Shown here in pieces: positions 17,157-25,498 of a stretch of 45,771 nucleotides of DNA (positions are counted from its first letter, which is position 1; each line of letters begins with the position of its first letter). Source of the DNA: Opitutaceae bacterium. Lineage in GTDB: Bacteria; Verrucomicrobiota; Verrucomicrobiia; Opitutales; Opitutaceae. A program made the position numbers and the translations under genes. Location: assembly GCA_947474995.1 (NCBI GenBank), contig CANJNJ010000024.1, forward strand, positions 1 through 45,771, in the 5' to 3' direction. The notes beneath the pieces were generated by a model. The model was not told the origin of the DNA, did not search any database, and saw nothing but the letters and a program-made list of their open reading frames with translations.

Positions 17157-18542
17157 ATGGCAAGTAATCCCCACGCCGCGCGAGTATATGACTCGATTTT
17201 AGGGCTGCTCTCCAGCGAGGAGAATCCGACTCCCTTGGTGCGCCTGAATCGCGTCGTGCCGTTCCGCCACGCGAAGATTTACGCTAAGCTCGAATGGTAC
17301 AATCCCTTTGGCGCCGTGAAGGATCGGGTGGCGGCCAATCTGGTGCGGGACGCCGAGGAAAATGGGCGCCTGGTGGCGGGCAACAAGTTGGTCGAGGCGA
17401 CTTCGGGCAACACCGGCCTCGGTCTGGCGATGATTGGCAACGCGAAGGGCTATCCGTTGCGCACCCCGTTGTCGGCGGCGATTCCCCAGGAAAAACGCAC
17501 GGTGCTGCGGTTCCTCGGCACCGACGTGGTGGAATTGGATGACACGCTGTGCCCGGCCCCCGGTGCCCCGGAGGGCGCGATCGCGAAAGCCCGGGAGACG
17601 GCCAAGCAACCCGGTTTTGTCGGGCTCGATCAGTATGCCAACGAGGCGAACCCCGATGCGCATTTTCGCACGACGGGTCCGGAGATTTGGCGGCAGACGG
17701 AGGGTAAGATTACTCATTTCATCGCCGGGCTGGGCACGTGCGGCACCATCACGGGCAACGGTCGGTTTCTGAAAAGCAAGAATCCCGGCGTGAAGGTCCT
17801 CGGGGCTTATCCCGAGGACGGCCACGATATTCCCGGCGTGCGGAGCAAGCGCCAGCTGGCCCAGACGAAACTCTATTTTCCGCAGGAGTATGACGGCGAG
17901 GTGGAGGTGACCGACCGCGAAGCCTATGATCTTTGCCTGCGCCTGAACCGCGAGGAGAGCATCATCGCCGGTCCGAGTTGCGCCATGGCGCTGGCCGGCG
18001 CGCTCAAGCTGGTGCCGGATGAACCGGGCGTAATCGCCGTCGTGATTTTTCCGGACAATATTTTCAAGTACGCTTCTTCCGTGTGCCGGCATTTTCCGGA
18101 AATGTGTCCGCCGCCGCCGGGCTCCAGCACGGGCGATGCCGCGAGTGCCGGCGCGGCCCCGAGCCGCAACGATCAACTCATGGACGAGATGATCGAGAAT
18201 CTGAAGAACCCCTTCGATTCGATCGCGGTCACCGAATTGGCGCGAGAACTCGAAGGTGCGGACGGCGCGCCCGTCCCGTTGGTCATAGATGTGCGGCCGC
18301 TCGAACAGTACGCCGACCTGCACATCCCGAAGGCCCTCAACCTTCCGCAGTCCGAACTGTCGAAGCGCAAAGGCGAGCTCCCGGCCGATCGGAACCAACC
18401 GATGGTGATGGTGTGCGGCATCGGAAAGTTTTCGAAGCCCACGACGCTGTTCCTGAAATCCCTCGGTTACCGGAACGTCCGCAGCCTCAAGGGCGGAATC
18501 AACGAGTGGGTCCGGAAACAGCTGCCAACCACAAAATCGTAG
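17157..18542 (+). CDS. Cysteine synthase fused to a rhodanese domain
   Basis: The 461-residue protein has a PLP fold-type II synthase domain (1 to about 325): NPTPLVRLNRV, NPFGAVKDR with the Schiff-base Lys55, the substrate loop EATSGNTGLG, the phosphate-binding GTCGTITGNG, and IAGPSCAMAL. After a Ser/Ala-rich linker comes a rhodanese domain (about 350-455) with VIDVRPLEQYADLHIPKALNLP and active-loop Cys420 in MVCGIGKFS. The first domain makes cysteine from O-acetyl- or O-phosphoserine and sulfide. The second could carry sulfane sulfur, or let the enzyme use thiosulfate or persulfide. The divergent sulfite reductase makes the sulfide. Confidence 0.9.
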   Translation: MASNPHAARVYDSILGLLSSEENPTPLVRLNRVVPFRHAKIYAKLEWYNPFGAVKDRVAANLVRDAEENGRLVAGNKLVEATSGNTGLGLAMIGNAKGYPLRTPLSAAIPQEKRTVLRFLGTDVVELDDTLCPAPGAPEGAIAKARETAKQPGFVGLDQYANEANPDAHFRTTGPEIWRQTEGKITHFIAGLGTCGTITGNGRFLKSKNPGVKVLGAYPEDGHDIPGVRSKRQLAQTKLYFPQEYDGEVEVTDREAYDLCLRLNREESIIAGPSCAMALAGALKLVPDEPGVIAVVIFPDNIFKYASSVCRHFPEMCPPPPGSSTGDAASAGAAPSRNDQLMDEMIENLKNPFDSIAVTELARELEGADGAPVPLVIDVRPLEQYADLHIPKALNLPQSELSKRKGELPADRNQPMVMVCGIGKFSKPTTLFLKSLGYRNVRSLKGGINEWVRKQLPTTKS

Positions 18543-18577
18543 GGCGCGACGTTACCTCGCGCGCCATCGTAAACGGC

Positions 18578-18594
18578 CCGGACTTTCTGTCCGG
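18578..18594. terminator. Short hairpin between convergent genes
   Basis: CCGGAC and GTCCGG pair around TTTCT in the 57-bp gap between cysteine synthase and the aldo/keto reductase. Just before it, GGCGCGA and TCGCGC (18543-18564) form another imperfect stem. There is no U run, so termination is plausible but unproven. Confidence 0.35.
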
Positions 18595-18599
18595 CCCCG

Positions 18600-19589
18600 T
18601 CAAACGTGGCCCACGACAGCGTGGGGAACGTATAACTCTTCGAGGAAACTGCGCTCGGCGGCGTCGAGTTGGAAATCGAGGGCGGCGACCGTCTCTTCGA
18701 GGTGGCCGGTTTTCGAGGCGCCGATGATCGGCGCGGTGACCACGGGTTGGTGCAGCACCCAGGCCAGGGCAACCCGGGCCGGGGGCACGCCTCGTCGCGC
18801 GGCCAGTTCGTTGACCCGATCGACGATCTTGCGGTCCGCGTCGCGCGTCCGGTTGTAGAGCACTTTGCTGACTTCGTCCGTGCCGTCGCGCGCCGTGGCG
18901 GGATCGTCACTCCACGGCCGGGCCAGCCGGCCGCGCGCCAAGGGGCTCCACGGGATGACGGCGATGCCCTCGGCGGCGCAAAGCTTCAGCATCTCGCGTT
19001 CTTCCTCGCGATAAAGGAGGTTGTAGTAGGGCTGCATCGACACGAAGGGGGTCCAGCCGCGTTCCCGGGCGACGTGGATCGCGGTGCAGAACTGCCAGGC
19101 GTGCATGGACGAGGCGCCGATGTAACGCGCCTTGCCGGCCTTCACCACGTCGTGCAGGGCCTCCAGTGTTTCCTCGATGGGCGTCTCGTAGTCCCAGCGG
19201 TGGATTTGGTAGAGGTCGACATAGTCGGTGCCGAGGCGTGCGAGGCTGGCGTCGATGGCCGTCATGATCGCCTTGCGTGAGAGGCCGCGCACATTCGGCT
19301 GATCGCGGCCCCACGGATAGAAGACCTTGGTGGCGATAACGATTTCATCGCGACGGGCGAAATCGCGCAGGGCGCGGCCGGTGATCTCCTCGCTGCTGCC
19401 GTCGGAATAGCTGTTGGAGGTGTCGAAAAAATTGATCCCGAGTTCGAGGGCGCGCTGGAGGAAGAGGCGGCTCGATGCCTCCGGCAGCGTCCAGGGATGC
19501 TTGCCCCGTTCGGGCTCGCCGTAGGTCATGCAGCCCAGACAGAGCCGTGACACCTTCAAACCCGTGGAGCCGAAGCGGACGTAGTTCAT
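18600..19589 (-). CDS. Aldo/keto reductase
   Basis: The 329-residue protein has the complete AKR catalytic tetrad Asp56 (FFDTSNSY), Tyr61, Lys88 (VIATKVF) and His130 (LYQIHRWD). It also has the family opening GLKVSRLCLGCMTYG and the late IPWSPLARGRL and PIIGASKTGHLEE segments that bind NADP(H). It reduces aldehydes or ketones with NADPH in the cytoplasm. The closest group is the YdjG/YghZ-like or Tas-like AKRs; the substrate is unknown. It is separated from the dikinase gene upstream by a strong terminator, so it has its own promoter. Confidence 0.93.
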   Translation of the reverse strand: MNYVRFGSTGLKVSRLCLGCMTYGEPERGKHPWTLPEASSRLFLQRALELGINFFDTSNSYSDGSSEEITGRALRDFARRDEIVIATKVFYPWGRDQPNVRGLSRKAIMTAIDASLARLGTDYVDLYQIHRWDYETPIEETLEALHDVVKAGKARYIGASSMHAWQFCTAIHVARERGWTPFVSMQPYYNLLYREEEREMLKLCAAEGIAVIPWSPLARGRLARPWSDDPATARDGTDEVSKVLYNRTRDADRKIVDRVNELAARRGVPPARVALAWVLHQPVVTAPIIGASKTGHLEETVAALDFQLDAAERSFLEELYVPHAVVGHV

Positions 19590-19650
19590 GCGGGTGTCAT
19601 GCTTTCACAGCGCAGCGCCGGGCGTCGAGCCGCGTCGGGGCGGCCCGGCC

Positions 19651-19677
19651 AAAAAAAAGGCCGCCCGAAGGCGGCCT
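19651..19677 (-). terminator. Intrinsic terminator of ppdK
   Basis: On the minus strand AGGCCGCC pairs with GGCGGCCT around a stable TTCG tetraloop and is followed directly by eight T residues (positions 19651-19658 read as A on the plus strand). It lies 30 bp beyond the pyruvate phosphate dikinase stop codon and is the clearest Rho-independent terminator in the window. Confidence 0.9.
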
Positions 19678-19706
19678 GAATTTATCGCGGAAGGATTTCC
19701 GCTGGG

Positions 19707-22490
19707 CTATTTCTTGGCGTCGGCCACCGCCGCCTGCGCCGCCGCCAGACGTGCCACCGGCACACGGAACGGCGAGCACGACACGTAGGTCAGGCCGAGT
19801 TTGTGACAGAACTTCACCGAGTCCGGATCGCCACCGTGCTCACCGCAGATGCCGAGCTTGATGTTGGGGCGGGTCTTCCGGCCCTTCTCGATCGCGATCT
19901 GCATCAACTGGCCCACGCCGGTCTGGTCGATGCTGGCGAACGGGTTCTTCTTCAGGATCTCGGAATCCTGATAGACCGGGAGGAACGAGCCCGAGTCGTC
20001 GCGCGACATGCCGAGGCAGGTCTGCGTGAGATCGTTGGTGCCGAAGCTGAAGAACTCCGCCGTATGCGCGATCTCGTCGGCGGTGAGCGCACCGCGGGGA
20101 ATCTCGATCATCGTGCCAACCGAGTAGGCGATCTTCGTCTTCTTTTCCGCCTGGACCGCGGCGGCGACGGAGTGGACGAGTTCAACCTGCAGATCCAGTT
20201 CCCGCTTGAAACCGACCAACGGGATCATGATTTCCGGCTTGGCCTTGAAGCCCTGCTTGTTCGCATCGGCGGCGGCCTCGAACACGGCGCGGGCCTGCAT
20301 CGCGGTGATTTCCGGATAGCGGATGCCGAGGCGGCAGCCCCGGAAGCCGAGCATCGGGTTGAACTCGTGCAGTTCGTGCACGCGCTTCATGATCTTCTCG
20401 ACCGGAATGTTGAGCTTGCGGGCCAGATCAGACTGCTGCTCCTTGCTGTTCGGCAGGAACTCGTGCAGCGGCGGATCGAGGAAGCGGATGGTGGCCGGAA
20501 AGCCCTTCAGCGCCTTGAAGATGCCGAAGAAGTCCTGGCGTTGATAGGGGAGGAGCTTGGCGAGCGCCGCCTGGCGCGCCTCGAGCGTGTCGGCGAGAAT
20601 CATCTCGCGCATCGCGTCGATCCGATCGCCCTCGAAGAACATGTGCTCGGTGCGGGTCAGACCGATGCCGACGGCGCCGAACGCGATCGCATTCTGCGTC
20701 TGCTCGGGGGTGTCGGCGTTGGTGCGGACGGAGAGGCGCGAGATTTGCGAGCACCACTTCATCAGCTGGGCAAAGCTCTTGAACTTCTCCGTCGCCTGCG
20801 CGGCCGCATCGTTGTGCAGCAGCCCGGCGATGATTTCCGACGGCGCGGTCTTGATCTGGCCGGCAAAGACCGTGCCGGACGTGCCGTCGATCGACAGGAA
20901 GTCGCCTTCGCCGAAGGACTGGCCGGCGATCGTCGCGACCTTCCGCTCGTAATCGATCTGGACGCCAGCGGCGCCGCACACGCAGACCTTGCCCATCTGC
21001 CGGGCGACGAGCGCCGCGTGGGAGGAAACACCGCCACGGGCGGTGAGGATGCCCTCGGCCGCAATCATGCCGCGAAGATCCTCGGGTGACGTCTCGACGC
21101 GAACGAGGAGGACTTTTTCGCCCTTCTCGGCGGCCTGGACGGCGCGGTCGGCATTGAAGTAGATCTTGCCAGTGGCGGCGCCGGGGCCGGCCGGGAGGCC
21201 GGTGGCGATCACCGTGGCTTTTTTTACTTCGTTGAGATCGAAGATGGGCGCGAGCAACTGCTCGAGTTGGTCGGCCGGGTTGCGGAGGATGGCCGTCTTC
21301 CAGTCGATCAGCTTCTCCTTCACCATATCGATGGAGAACTTAAGCGCGGCGGCGGCGGTGCGCTTGCCGTTGCGCGTCTGCAGCATGAACAGCTTGCCTT
21401 CCTGAATCGTGAACTCGATGTCCTGCACATCCTTGAAGTGCGCCTCGAGGGTTTTGCGGACGCGGAGCAGTTCCGCGTAGGATTTCGGCATCACGTCCTT
21501 GAGCTTGAGCACGGGTTCGGGCGTCCGCACGCCAGCGACCACGTCCTCGCCCTGGGCGTTGACGAGGAATTCGCCGTAGAACTCATTGACGCCATTGGCC
21601 GGATTGCGCGTGAACGCGACGCCGGAGCCCGAGGTGTCGCCGGTGTTGCCGAACACCATCGCCTGCACATTGACGGCGGTGCCCCACTCGGTGGGAATGT
21701 TGTACTTGCGGCGGTAGACCTCGGCGCGGTCGTTCATCCACGAGCCGAACACGGCGCCGGCGGCCCCGCGGAGTTGATCCCAGGGATCGTTCGGGAAGGA
21801 CTTGCCAGTGCGTTCGTGCACCAGGGCTTTGAAGCGGGCGACGAGTTCCTGCTGATCCGCGGCGGTGAGCTTCGAGTCCTCGATGTCGGCGTGATAACGT
21901 TCGTGCTTGAAAGCGTGGATGACCGTCTCGAACGGATCGTGGTCTTCGCCTTTCCGCTTCTGCACGTTCATCACGACATCGCCGTACATCTGGATGAAGC
22001 GGCGGTAGCAGTCCCAGGCGAAGCGTTCGTTCTGGGTGGAGGCCACGAGCGCGAGGACGGTCTCGTCATTGAGGCCCAGGTTGAGAATCGTGTCCATCAT
22101 ACCCGGCATCGAGTCGCGGGCGCCGGAGCGGACCGCGACCAGCAGCGGCGTGCCCTTCGTGGCGCCGAACTTCGTGCCCATGATTTTCTCCATGTTGGCC
22201 ACGCCCGCCTCCATCTGCTGCTGGAGTTCCTTGGGGTAGGTCTTCTTGTGCGCGTAAAAATAGGTGCAAACCTCGGTCGTGACCGTGAATCCGGGAGGCA
22301 CGGGCAGCTTAATGCGGGTCATTTCCGCCAGATTGGCGCCTTTGCCCCCGAGCAGGGCTTTCATCGAGCCGTTGCCGTCGGCCCGGCCGGCTCCCCACGT
22401 GTAGACGTATTTCGTCGCCTTGACGGCGGACTTCTTGGCGGAGGGCTTGGCCTTCGCATTGGTTTTCTTGGCTTTCGATTTTGCGGCCAT
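19707..22490 (-). CDS. ppdK: Pyruvate phosphate dikinase
   Basis: The 927-residue enzyme interconverts pyruvate + ATP + Pi and PEP + AMP + PPi. The N-terminal ATP-grasp half begins at [12 protein letters not shown] and includes [13 protein letters not shown]. The swivelling domain has [17 protein letters not shown] with the phospho-carrier His491. The C-terminal TIM barrel has CRLGIRYPE and [11 protein letters not shown] with catalytic Cys882. The start at 22490 adds a 28-residue Lys/Ala-rich tail ([14 protein letters not shown]) absent from the usual 874-residue enzyme. An even longer ORF would cover the tatC promoter. The gene is monocistronic with a strong terminator. Depending on the cell, the enzyme makes PEP for gluconeogenesis or runs in the ATP-forming glycolytic direction using PPi. 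Confidence 0.96.
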   Translation of the reverse strand: MAAKSKAKKTNAKAKPSAKKSAVKATKYVYTWGAGRADGNGSMKALLGGKGANLAEMTRIKLPVPPGFTVTTEVCTYFYAHKKTYPKELQQQMEAGVANMEKIMGTKFGATKGTPLLVAVRSGARDSMPGMMDTILNLGLNDETVLALVASTQNERFAWDCYRRFIQMYGDVVMNVQKRKGEDHDPFETVIHAFKHERYHADIEDSKLTAADQQELVARFKALVHERTGKSFPNDPWDQLRGAAGAVFGSWMNDRAEVYRRKYNIPTEWGTAVNVQAMVFGNTGDTSGSGVAFTRNPANGVNEFYGEFLVNAQGEDVVAGVRTPEPVLKLKDVMPKSYAELLRVRKTLEAHFKDVQDIEFTIQEGKLFMLQTRNGKRTAAAALKFSIDMVKEKLIDWKTAILRNPADQLEQLLAPIFDLNEVKKATVIATGLPAGPGAATGKIYFNADRAVQAAEKGEKVLLVRVETSPEDLRGMIAAEGILTARGGVSSHAALVARQMGKVCVCGAAGVQIDYERKVATIAGQSFGEGDFLSIDGTSGTVFAGQIKTAPSEIIAGLLHNDAAAQATEKFKSFAQLMKWCSQISRLSVRTNADTPEQTQNAIAFGAVGIGLTRTEHMFFEGDRIDAMREMILADTLEARQAALAKLLPYQRQDFFGIFKALKGFPATIRFLDPPLHEFLPNSKEQQSDLARKLNIPVEKIMKRVHELHEFNPMLGFRGCRLGIRYPEITAMQARAVFEAAADANKQGFKAKPEIMIPLVGFKRELDLQVELVHSVAAAVQAEKKTKIAYSVGTMIEIPRGALTADEIAHTAEFFSFGTNDLTQTCLGMSRDDSGSFLPVYQDSEILKKNPFASIDQTGVGQLMQIAIEKGRKTRPNIKLGICGEHGGDPDSVKFCHKLGLTYVSCSPFRVPVARLAAAQAAVADAKK

Positions 22491-22675
22491 AACTGGAGGT
22501 TTGAGTTGAAAAAACAAACGGGCGCACGGAGGTGCGTGAAAGGCGAGAGGCAATAAGGTGGGGCCGGTCCCTGTCAACGGCGCAGGCGCCTGGTTTTTGT
22601 CGCGGCGGCAAAAGCCCAGCCACATCGCGCTTCCGTTTTCGGAAAAACTTCCCACCATCTCGGCTTCCTATCGAC
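22491..22675. promoter_or_regulatory. Divergent ppdK/tatC upstream region
   Basis: The dikinase and TatC genes start 185 bp apart on opposite strands, so both promoters lie here. I see no convincing sigma-70 boxes. An anti-SD-like ACCTCC rather than GGAGG precedes the ppdK ATG, so its translation start is not helped by a canonical ribosome binding site. Confidence 0.4.
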
Positions 22676-23503
22676 GTGAGCAAACCCGACGAACATCCCG
22701 ACGACCCGTATGTCCCCGCCGAGGCGCTGGCGCCGATCTCGGCGCTCCGGGAGAAAGCCATGGGCTTTTGGGACCACCTGGAGGAACTGCGCGGGACGAT
22801 CATAAAGAGCGTCATTACCTTCGTCATCTTCGCCACGCTCGTCGGTATCTTTATCAACGAGTTCAACGAGGCCCTGATGTGGCCGCTGTTCAAGGTGAAG
22901 GCTGAGTTTCCCAGCCTCGTCATCGAGCTCGGCACCCAGTCGCCGATGGAGGTCTTCAACATGATCATCCAGATGTGTCTGCTGGGTGGCCTGGTGATGT
23001 CGTTGCCATTTATCCTGTTTTTCGTCGCCCAATTTATCGCCCCGGCCCTGACGGAAAAGGAAACGAAAGTGATCCTGCCGGTCTGCATTTCGGCCTTCTT
23101 TCTCTTCCTGACGGGTGCCGCGTTCAGCTTTCTCGTGTTGGTGCCGAGCACGGTGCGCGTGGCCATCCAACTCAACGATGCGTTCCACCTGGCCTTTCGC
23201 TGGACCGTCGGGAGCTACTACAGCATGCTGATGTGGCTCGTGCTGGGCACGGGCGCGGCCTTCGAGTTTCCGCTCGTGCTGATTGTGTTGGTTTGGCTGG
23301 GCATCATGACCACGGCGTTCATGCGCAAATACCGCCGGCACGCTTTTGTCCTGATTTTCCTAATCGCCGCCGTGGTCACCCCCACGCCCGATCCGATCAA
23401 TCAGACCTTGTTCGCCCTGCCGCTCTACCTGCTTTTTGAAATTGCGATCCTCGTGGCCTCACGGATCGAAAAGCGCCGGGCGCTGCGCAAAGCGTCGTCG
23501 TAA
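22676..23503 (+). CDS. tatC: Sec-independent protein translocase TatC
   Basis: The 275-residue membrane protein carries the TatC signatures: FWDHLEELRGTIIKSV before the first helix (where twin-arginine signals bind), six hydrophobic segments, PFILFFVAQFIAPALTEKE, and a terminal TPTPDPINQTLFALPLYLLFEIAIL. It is the receptor core of the Tat system, which exports folded proteins. I chose the GTG at 22676 because the conserved protein begins there and the upstream part of the ORF is Arg-rich. A hydrophilic leader of about 30 residues precedes the TatC homology. No tatA or tatB is nearby, so those genes must be elsewhere. Confidence 0.93.
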   Translation: MSKPDEHPDDPYVPAEALAPISALREKAMGFWDHLEELRGTIIKSVITFVIFATLVGIFINEFNEALMWPLFKVKAEFPSLVIELGTQSPMEVFNMIIQMCLLGGLVMSLPFILFFVAQFIAPALTEKETKVILPVCISAFFLFLTGAAFSFLVLVPSTVRVAIQLNDAFHLAFRWTVGSYYSMLMWLVLGTGAAFEFPLVLIVLVWLGIMTTAFMRKYRRHAFVLIFLIAAVVTPTPDPINQTLFALPLYLLFEIAILVASRIEKRRALRKASS

Positions 23504-23529
23504 GGGGCGGTTGAAGGGCCCGCGATTGG

Positions 23530-23591
23530 CGCCGGTCGCTGACCGGCGTTGAACGCTGCGGGCACTCAATCTCGCCGGTCGGAGACCGCCG
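23530..23591. repeat. Paired CGCCGGTC palindromes between convergent genes
   Basis: CGCCGGTC-GCT-GACCGGCG at 23530-23548 is a perfect 8-bp hairpin. A second copy at 23573-23591 has one mismatch. They sit between the ends of tatC and the lipoprotein gene and may serve as a bidirectional terminator; a related copy is at 13220-13238. Confidence 0.65.
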
Positions 23592-23607
23592 CTACTTCAA
23601 GGCGTCC

Positions 23608-24357
23608 TCACATTCCCTTTTTCACAAACGCCACGTCCCGATCCTTGTCCTTGATCGTGATTGTCTTCTGCCCCTTGGAATCCTTGCCAATGTAATCGAT
23701 GCTGGCCCCGACGAGAATCGGCAGGTTCTTCCGAATGTCACGGCTCTCGCCTTCGCTAGTTATGTCGATCGTCCAGATTTCCGAGGGCGGGCGGCCTTCT
23801 GCGGCGGGCGCATTTTCGCGGGCCGTCAGCTTGAGATATTTCTCATAAACCACCGTGGTGATGACGACGTCGCGGTAACCCATGAGCTGCGTGGTCGGCG
23901 GATCCTGGACCATCACGGTCCGGTAAACTGGCCGACCTTGGGAATCCGTGCCGACTTGCACGGTTTCGCTGCGCATTTGTCCCGGGATTTGCACGTAGAC
24001 GGGTTCGGAGACCGTCTCGCGCCGGATCTGCGGCGGGCCAACCCCGTAATCGAGATCGACCAGGAGATCGGGTTTCGTGTTTTCCGGCGCTTCGTAAAGA
24101 CCCTTACCGGAGAGAGCGGTTTTGACGTACCCGGCGGCTTCCTTGTAGCGCAGCGAATCGTCGGCCACGAGCGGGTTCTTGTTATGAATCTGATAGGAAA
24201 TCGATTCCTCGGCCTTCGGCTTGGCGAGCGAATCAACCGTCACTGTCGTCGACGCGCAGCCGCCGAGCAGCAAGCCCGCGCCGAAAAGGATAAAAGGGAA
24301 CAGCCCGAACTCCGGTGGAGGAGTCGCAGGCGAACCCGATGGGGACTCGGCTTTCAT
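23608..24357 (-). CDS. Lipoprotein of unknown function (DUF4136-like layout)
   Basis: About 249 residues from the Met at 24357; another Met six codons upstream is possible. A hydrophobic stretch FPFILFGAGLLLGGC ends in a lipobox (LGGC), so the protein should be lipid-anchored after cleavage. The mature part opens STTVTVDSLAKPKAEESISYQI and continues with repeated beta-strand/turn segments, two RxETV repeats (RRETVSEPVYVQIPGQMRSETVQVG) and a basic C-terminus. The pattern, a lipoprotein with a KPDLLVDLDYGVG-type strand, resembles DUF4136 outer-membrane lipoproteins, but the family is not certain. It is convergent with tatC. Confidence 0.72.
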   Translation of the reverse strand: MKAESPSGSPATPPPEFGLFPFILFGAGLLLGGCASTTVTVDSLAKPKAEESISYQIHNKNPLVADDSLRYKEAAGYVKTALSGKGLYEAPENTKPDLLVDLDYGVGPPQIRRETVSEPVYVQIPGQMRSETVQVGTDSQGRPVYRTVMVQDPPTTQLMGYRDVVITTVVYEKYLKLTARENAPAAEGRPPSEIWTIDITSEGESRDIRKNLPILVGASIDYIGKDSKGQKTITIKDKDRDVAFVKKGM

Positions 24358-24488
24358 GGGAACGGCCGAGAACATACGGAAAGAAATCGTTCACGCAACT
24401 ACGAGATTTCGCCTCATCACTCTGCGCGTCAAAACTCCGGCGGCCGGAGCTAAAAAACTGCCCGGTGCCGGGCCCGCGGCCCCTTCGC

Positions 24489-24728
24489 TTACTTCCGGCC
24501 GGCCTGACGCTGGGCGCGCAACACGACCCGAAACATCTGGATGCACAACCAAAACACGCCCGTGACGCAGGCCGTGCCCAGCCCACCCCAGAGCATCCGC
24601 ATCTTGGGATCGGTCGTCGGCACGTGCGTCGAAACGAACTGGTACAGGAAGAGGAAAAACGCCAGAACGAGCAAAGCGTCGACGGCGAGGCTGGTGGGCG
24701 AAGTAGGCTTCTCTTCGGACGGAATCAT
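24489..24728 (-). CDS. Small two-helix membrane protein
   Basis: Starting at the ATG at 24728 the product is 79 residues: a polar start (IPSEEKPTSPTS), a first membrane helix (LAVDALLVLAFFLFLYQFV), a short loop with PTTDPKMRM, a second helix (LWGGLGTACVTGVFWLCIQMF) and a basic tail. The layout is N-in/C-in. The longer ORF upstream is Arg/Ser-rich and does not look coding. Function unknown. Confidence 0.65.
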   Translation of the reverse strand: MIPSEEKPTSPTSLAVDALLVLAFFLFLYQFVSTHVPTTDPKMRMLWGGLGTACVTGVFWLCIQMFRVVLRAQRQAGRK

Positions 24729-24957
24729 GCTGCGAAAACAGAAGGACAATCTCCCGCTTGTCCATGGAAAATTCGCCTCCTGAAAACGACCGGCCGTCGC
24801 GGCTTGATTCCTGCCGTGGGGAAAAATTCGGGGCAACTTCCGCGCGGTGCAACCGTCTTTCTGCAGGCACGATCCGACCGCGACGGCCAAAGTCGCCGAT
24901 GTGCGGCAGGATGACCGCCTGCAGGTGAGCGCCGACCTGACCAAGCGCACGGTGAGT

Positions 24958-25089
24958 ATGTCAGCGGTTTTGCTTGGCCTGGGCAGCTGGCCGATCGCGA
25001 TTCTCGCGGTGCTGCTGCTCCTCACGGCCTTGTTCGTCGTCGTCCTGATGGTGCTCTTCCGCGGTCGCGAAATGAGCGACATGCCGTAG
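24958..25089 (+). CDS. Possible small single-helix membrane protein
   Basis: From the ATG at 24958 this would encode 43 residues, mostly one strong membrane helix (WPIAILAVLLLLTALFVVVLMVLF) followed by RGREMSDMP. A longer reading from 24847 adds a soluble leader (KVADVRQDDRLQVSADLTKR) that could be real. The hairpin overlapping its stop codon supports a transcript ending here. Confidence 0.4.
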   Translation: MSAVLLGLGSWPIAILAVLLLLTALFVVVLMVLFRGREMSDMP

Positions 25090-25109
25090 GTTTTTGCGGG
25101 GCAAAAACC
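25089..25109. terminator. Perfect 9-bp hairpin after the small membrane protein
   Basis: GGTTTTTGC (25089-25097) pairs exactly with GCAAAAACC (25101-25109) around GGG. It overlaps the end of the preceding stop codon. There is no long U tail, but the five T residues inside the stem and the position make a terminator or 3' stabiliser likely. Confidence 0.5.
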
Positions 25110-25128
25110 TTGGGCAATCAGCCCGGCG

Positions 25129-25338
25129 TCAATCGCCTGGAGCGAGACGATAAACCGCGCCGGGCGAGGTCCTAAATTCGATGCTCTGGCTGCGTCGGAC
25201 CTGTCGGCCGCCGGTCGGGTCCGCCTCGGCGATTTGCGGTCGTCCGGCGTCGGCCCCGCGGAAAAACGGGTTGAGGTTTGCTCCCTTCGCCTCGTTTGCC
25301 ACAGCTCCGGCCGTGCTCAGATTCTCGTAAGCGCCCAC
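25129..25338 (-). pseudogene. Decayed gene fragment, possibly the end of a GH95-like hydrolase
   Basis: The minus strand encodes ANLNPFFRGADAGRPQIAEADP and ends EFRTSPGAVYRLAPG, a pattern I associate with C-termini of family 95 glycoside hydrolases in related genomes. Upstream sequence to about 25420 breaks into different frames and no start or domain remains. The rest of the gap 25110-25498 shows nothing recognisable except a short CAACTTTCAGCTCTCAACT run near 25466-25486. Confidence 0.35.
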
Positions 25339-25498
25339 CCGGCAGTTTCCGCCGAGGCCGTTTGCAGGGCATACCCTTTCGGCCTCGACCCAGCTCGGCC
25401 CTCCATGGACGCAACGTCACAGGTTCGCGGTCTACCTCGGAGTTAACTTTTTGCCTGCTCTGGTTTTCAACTTTCAGCTCTCAACTGAATTTTTCCGG

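Noticed and set aside
19803-21089. 428-codon plus-strand frame opposite ppdK
   Set aside because: The opposite strand encodes an unmistakable dikinase; this frame is Arg/Leu/Glu-rich without a domain.
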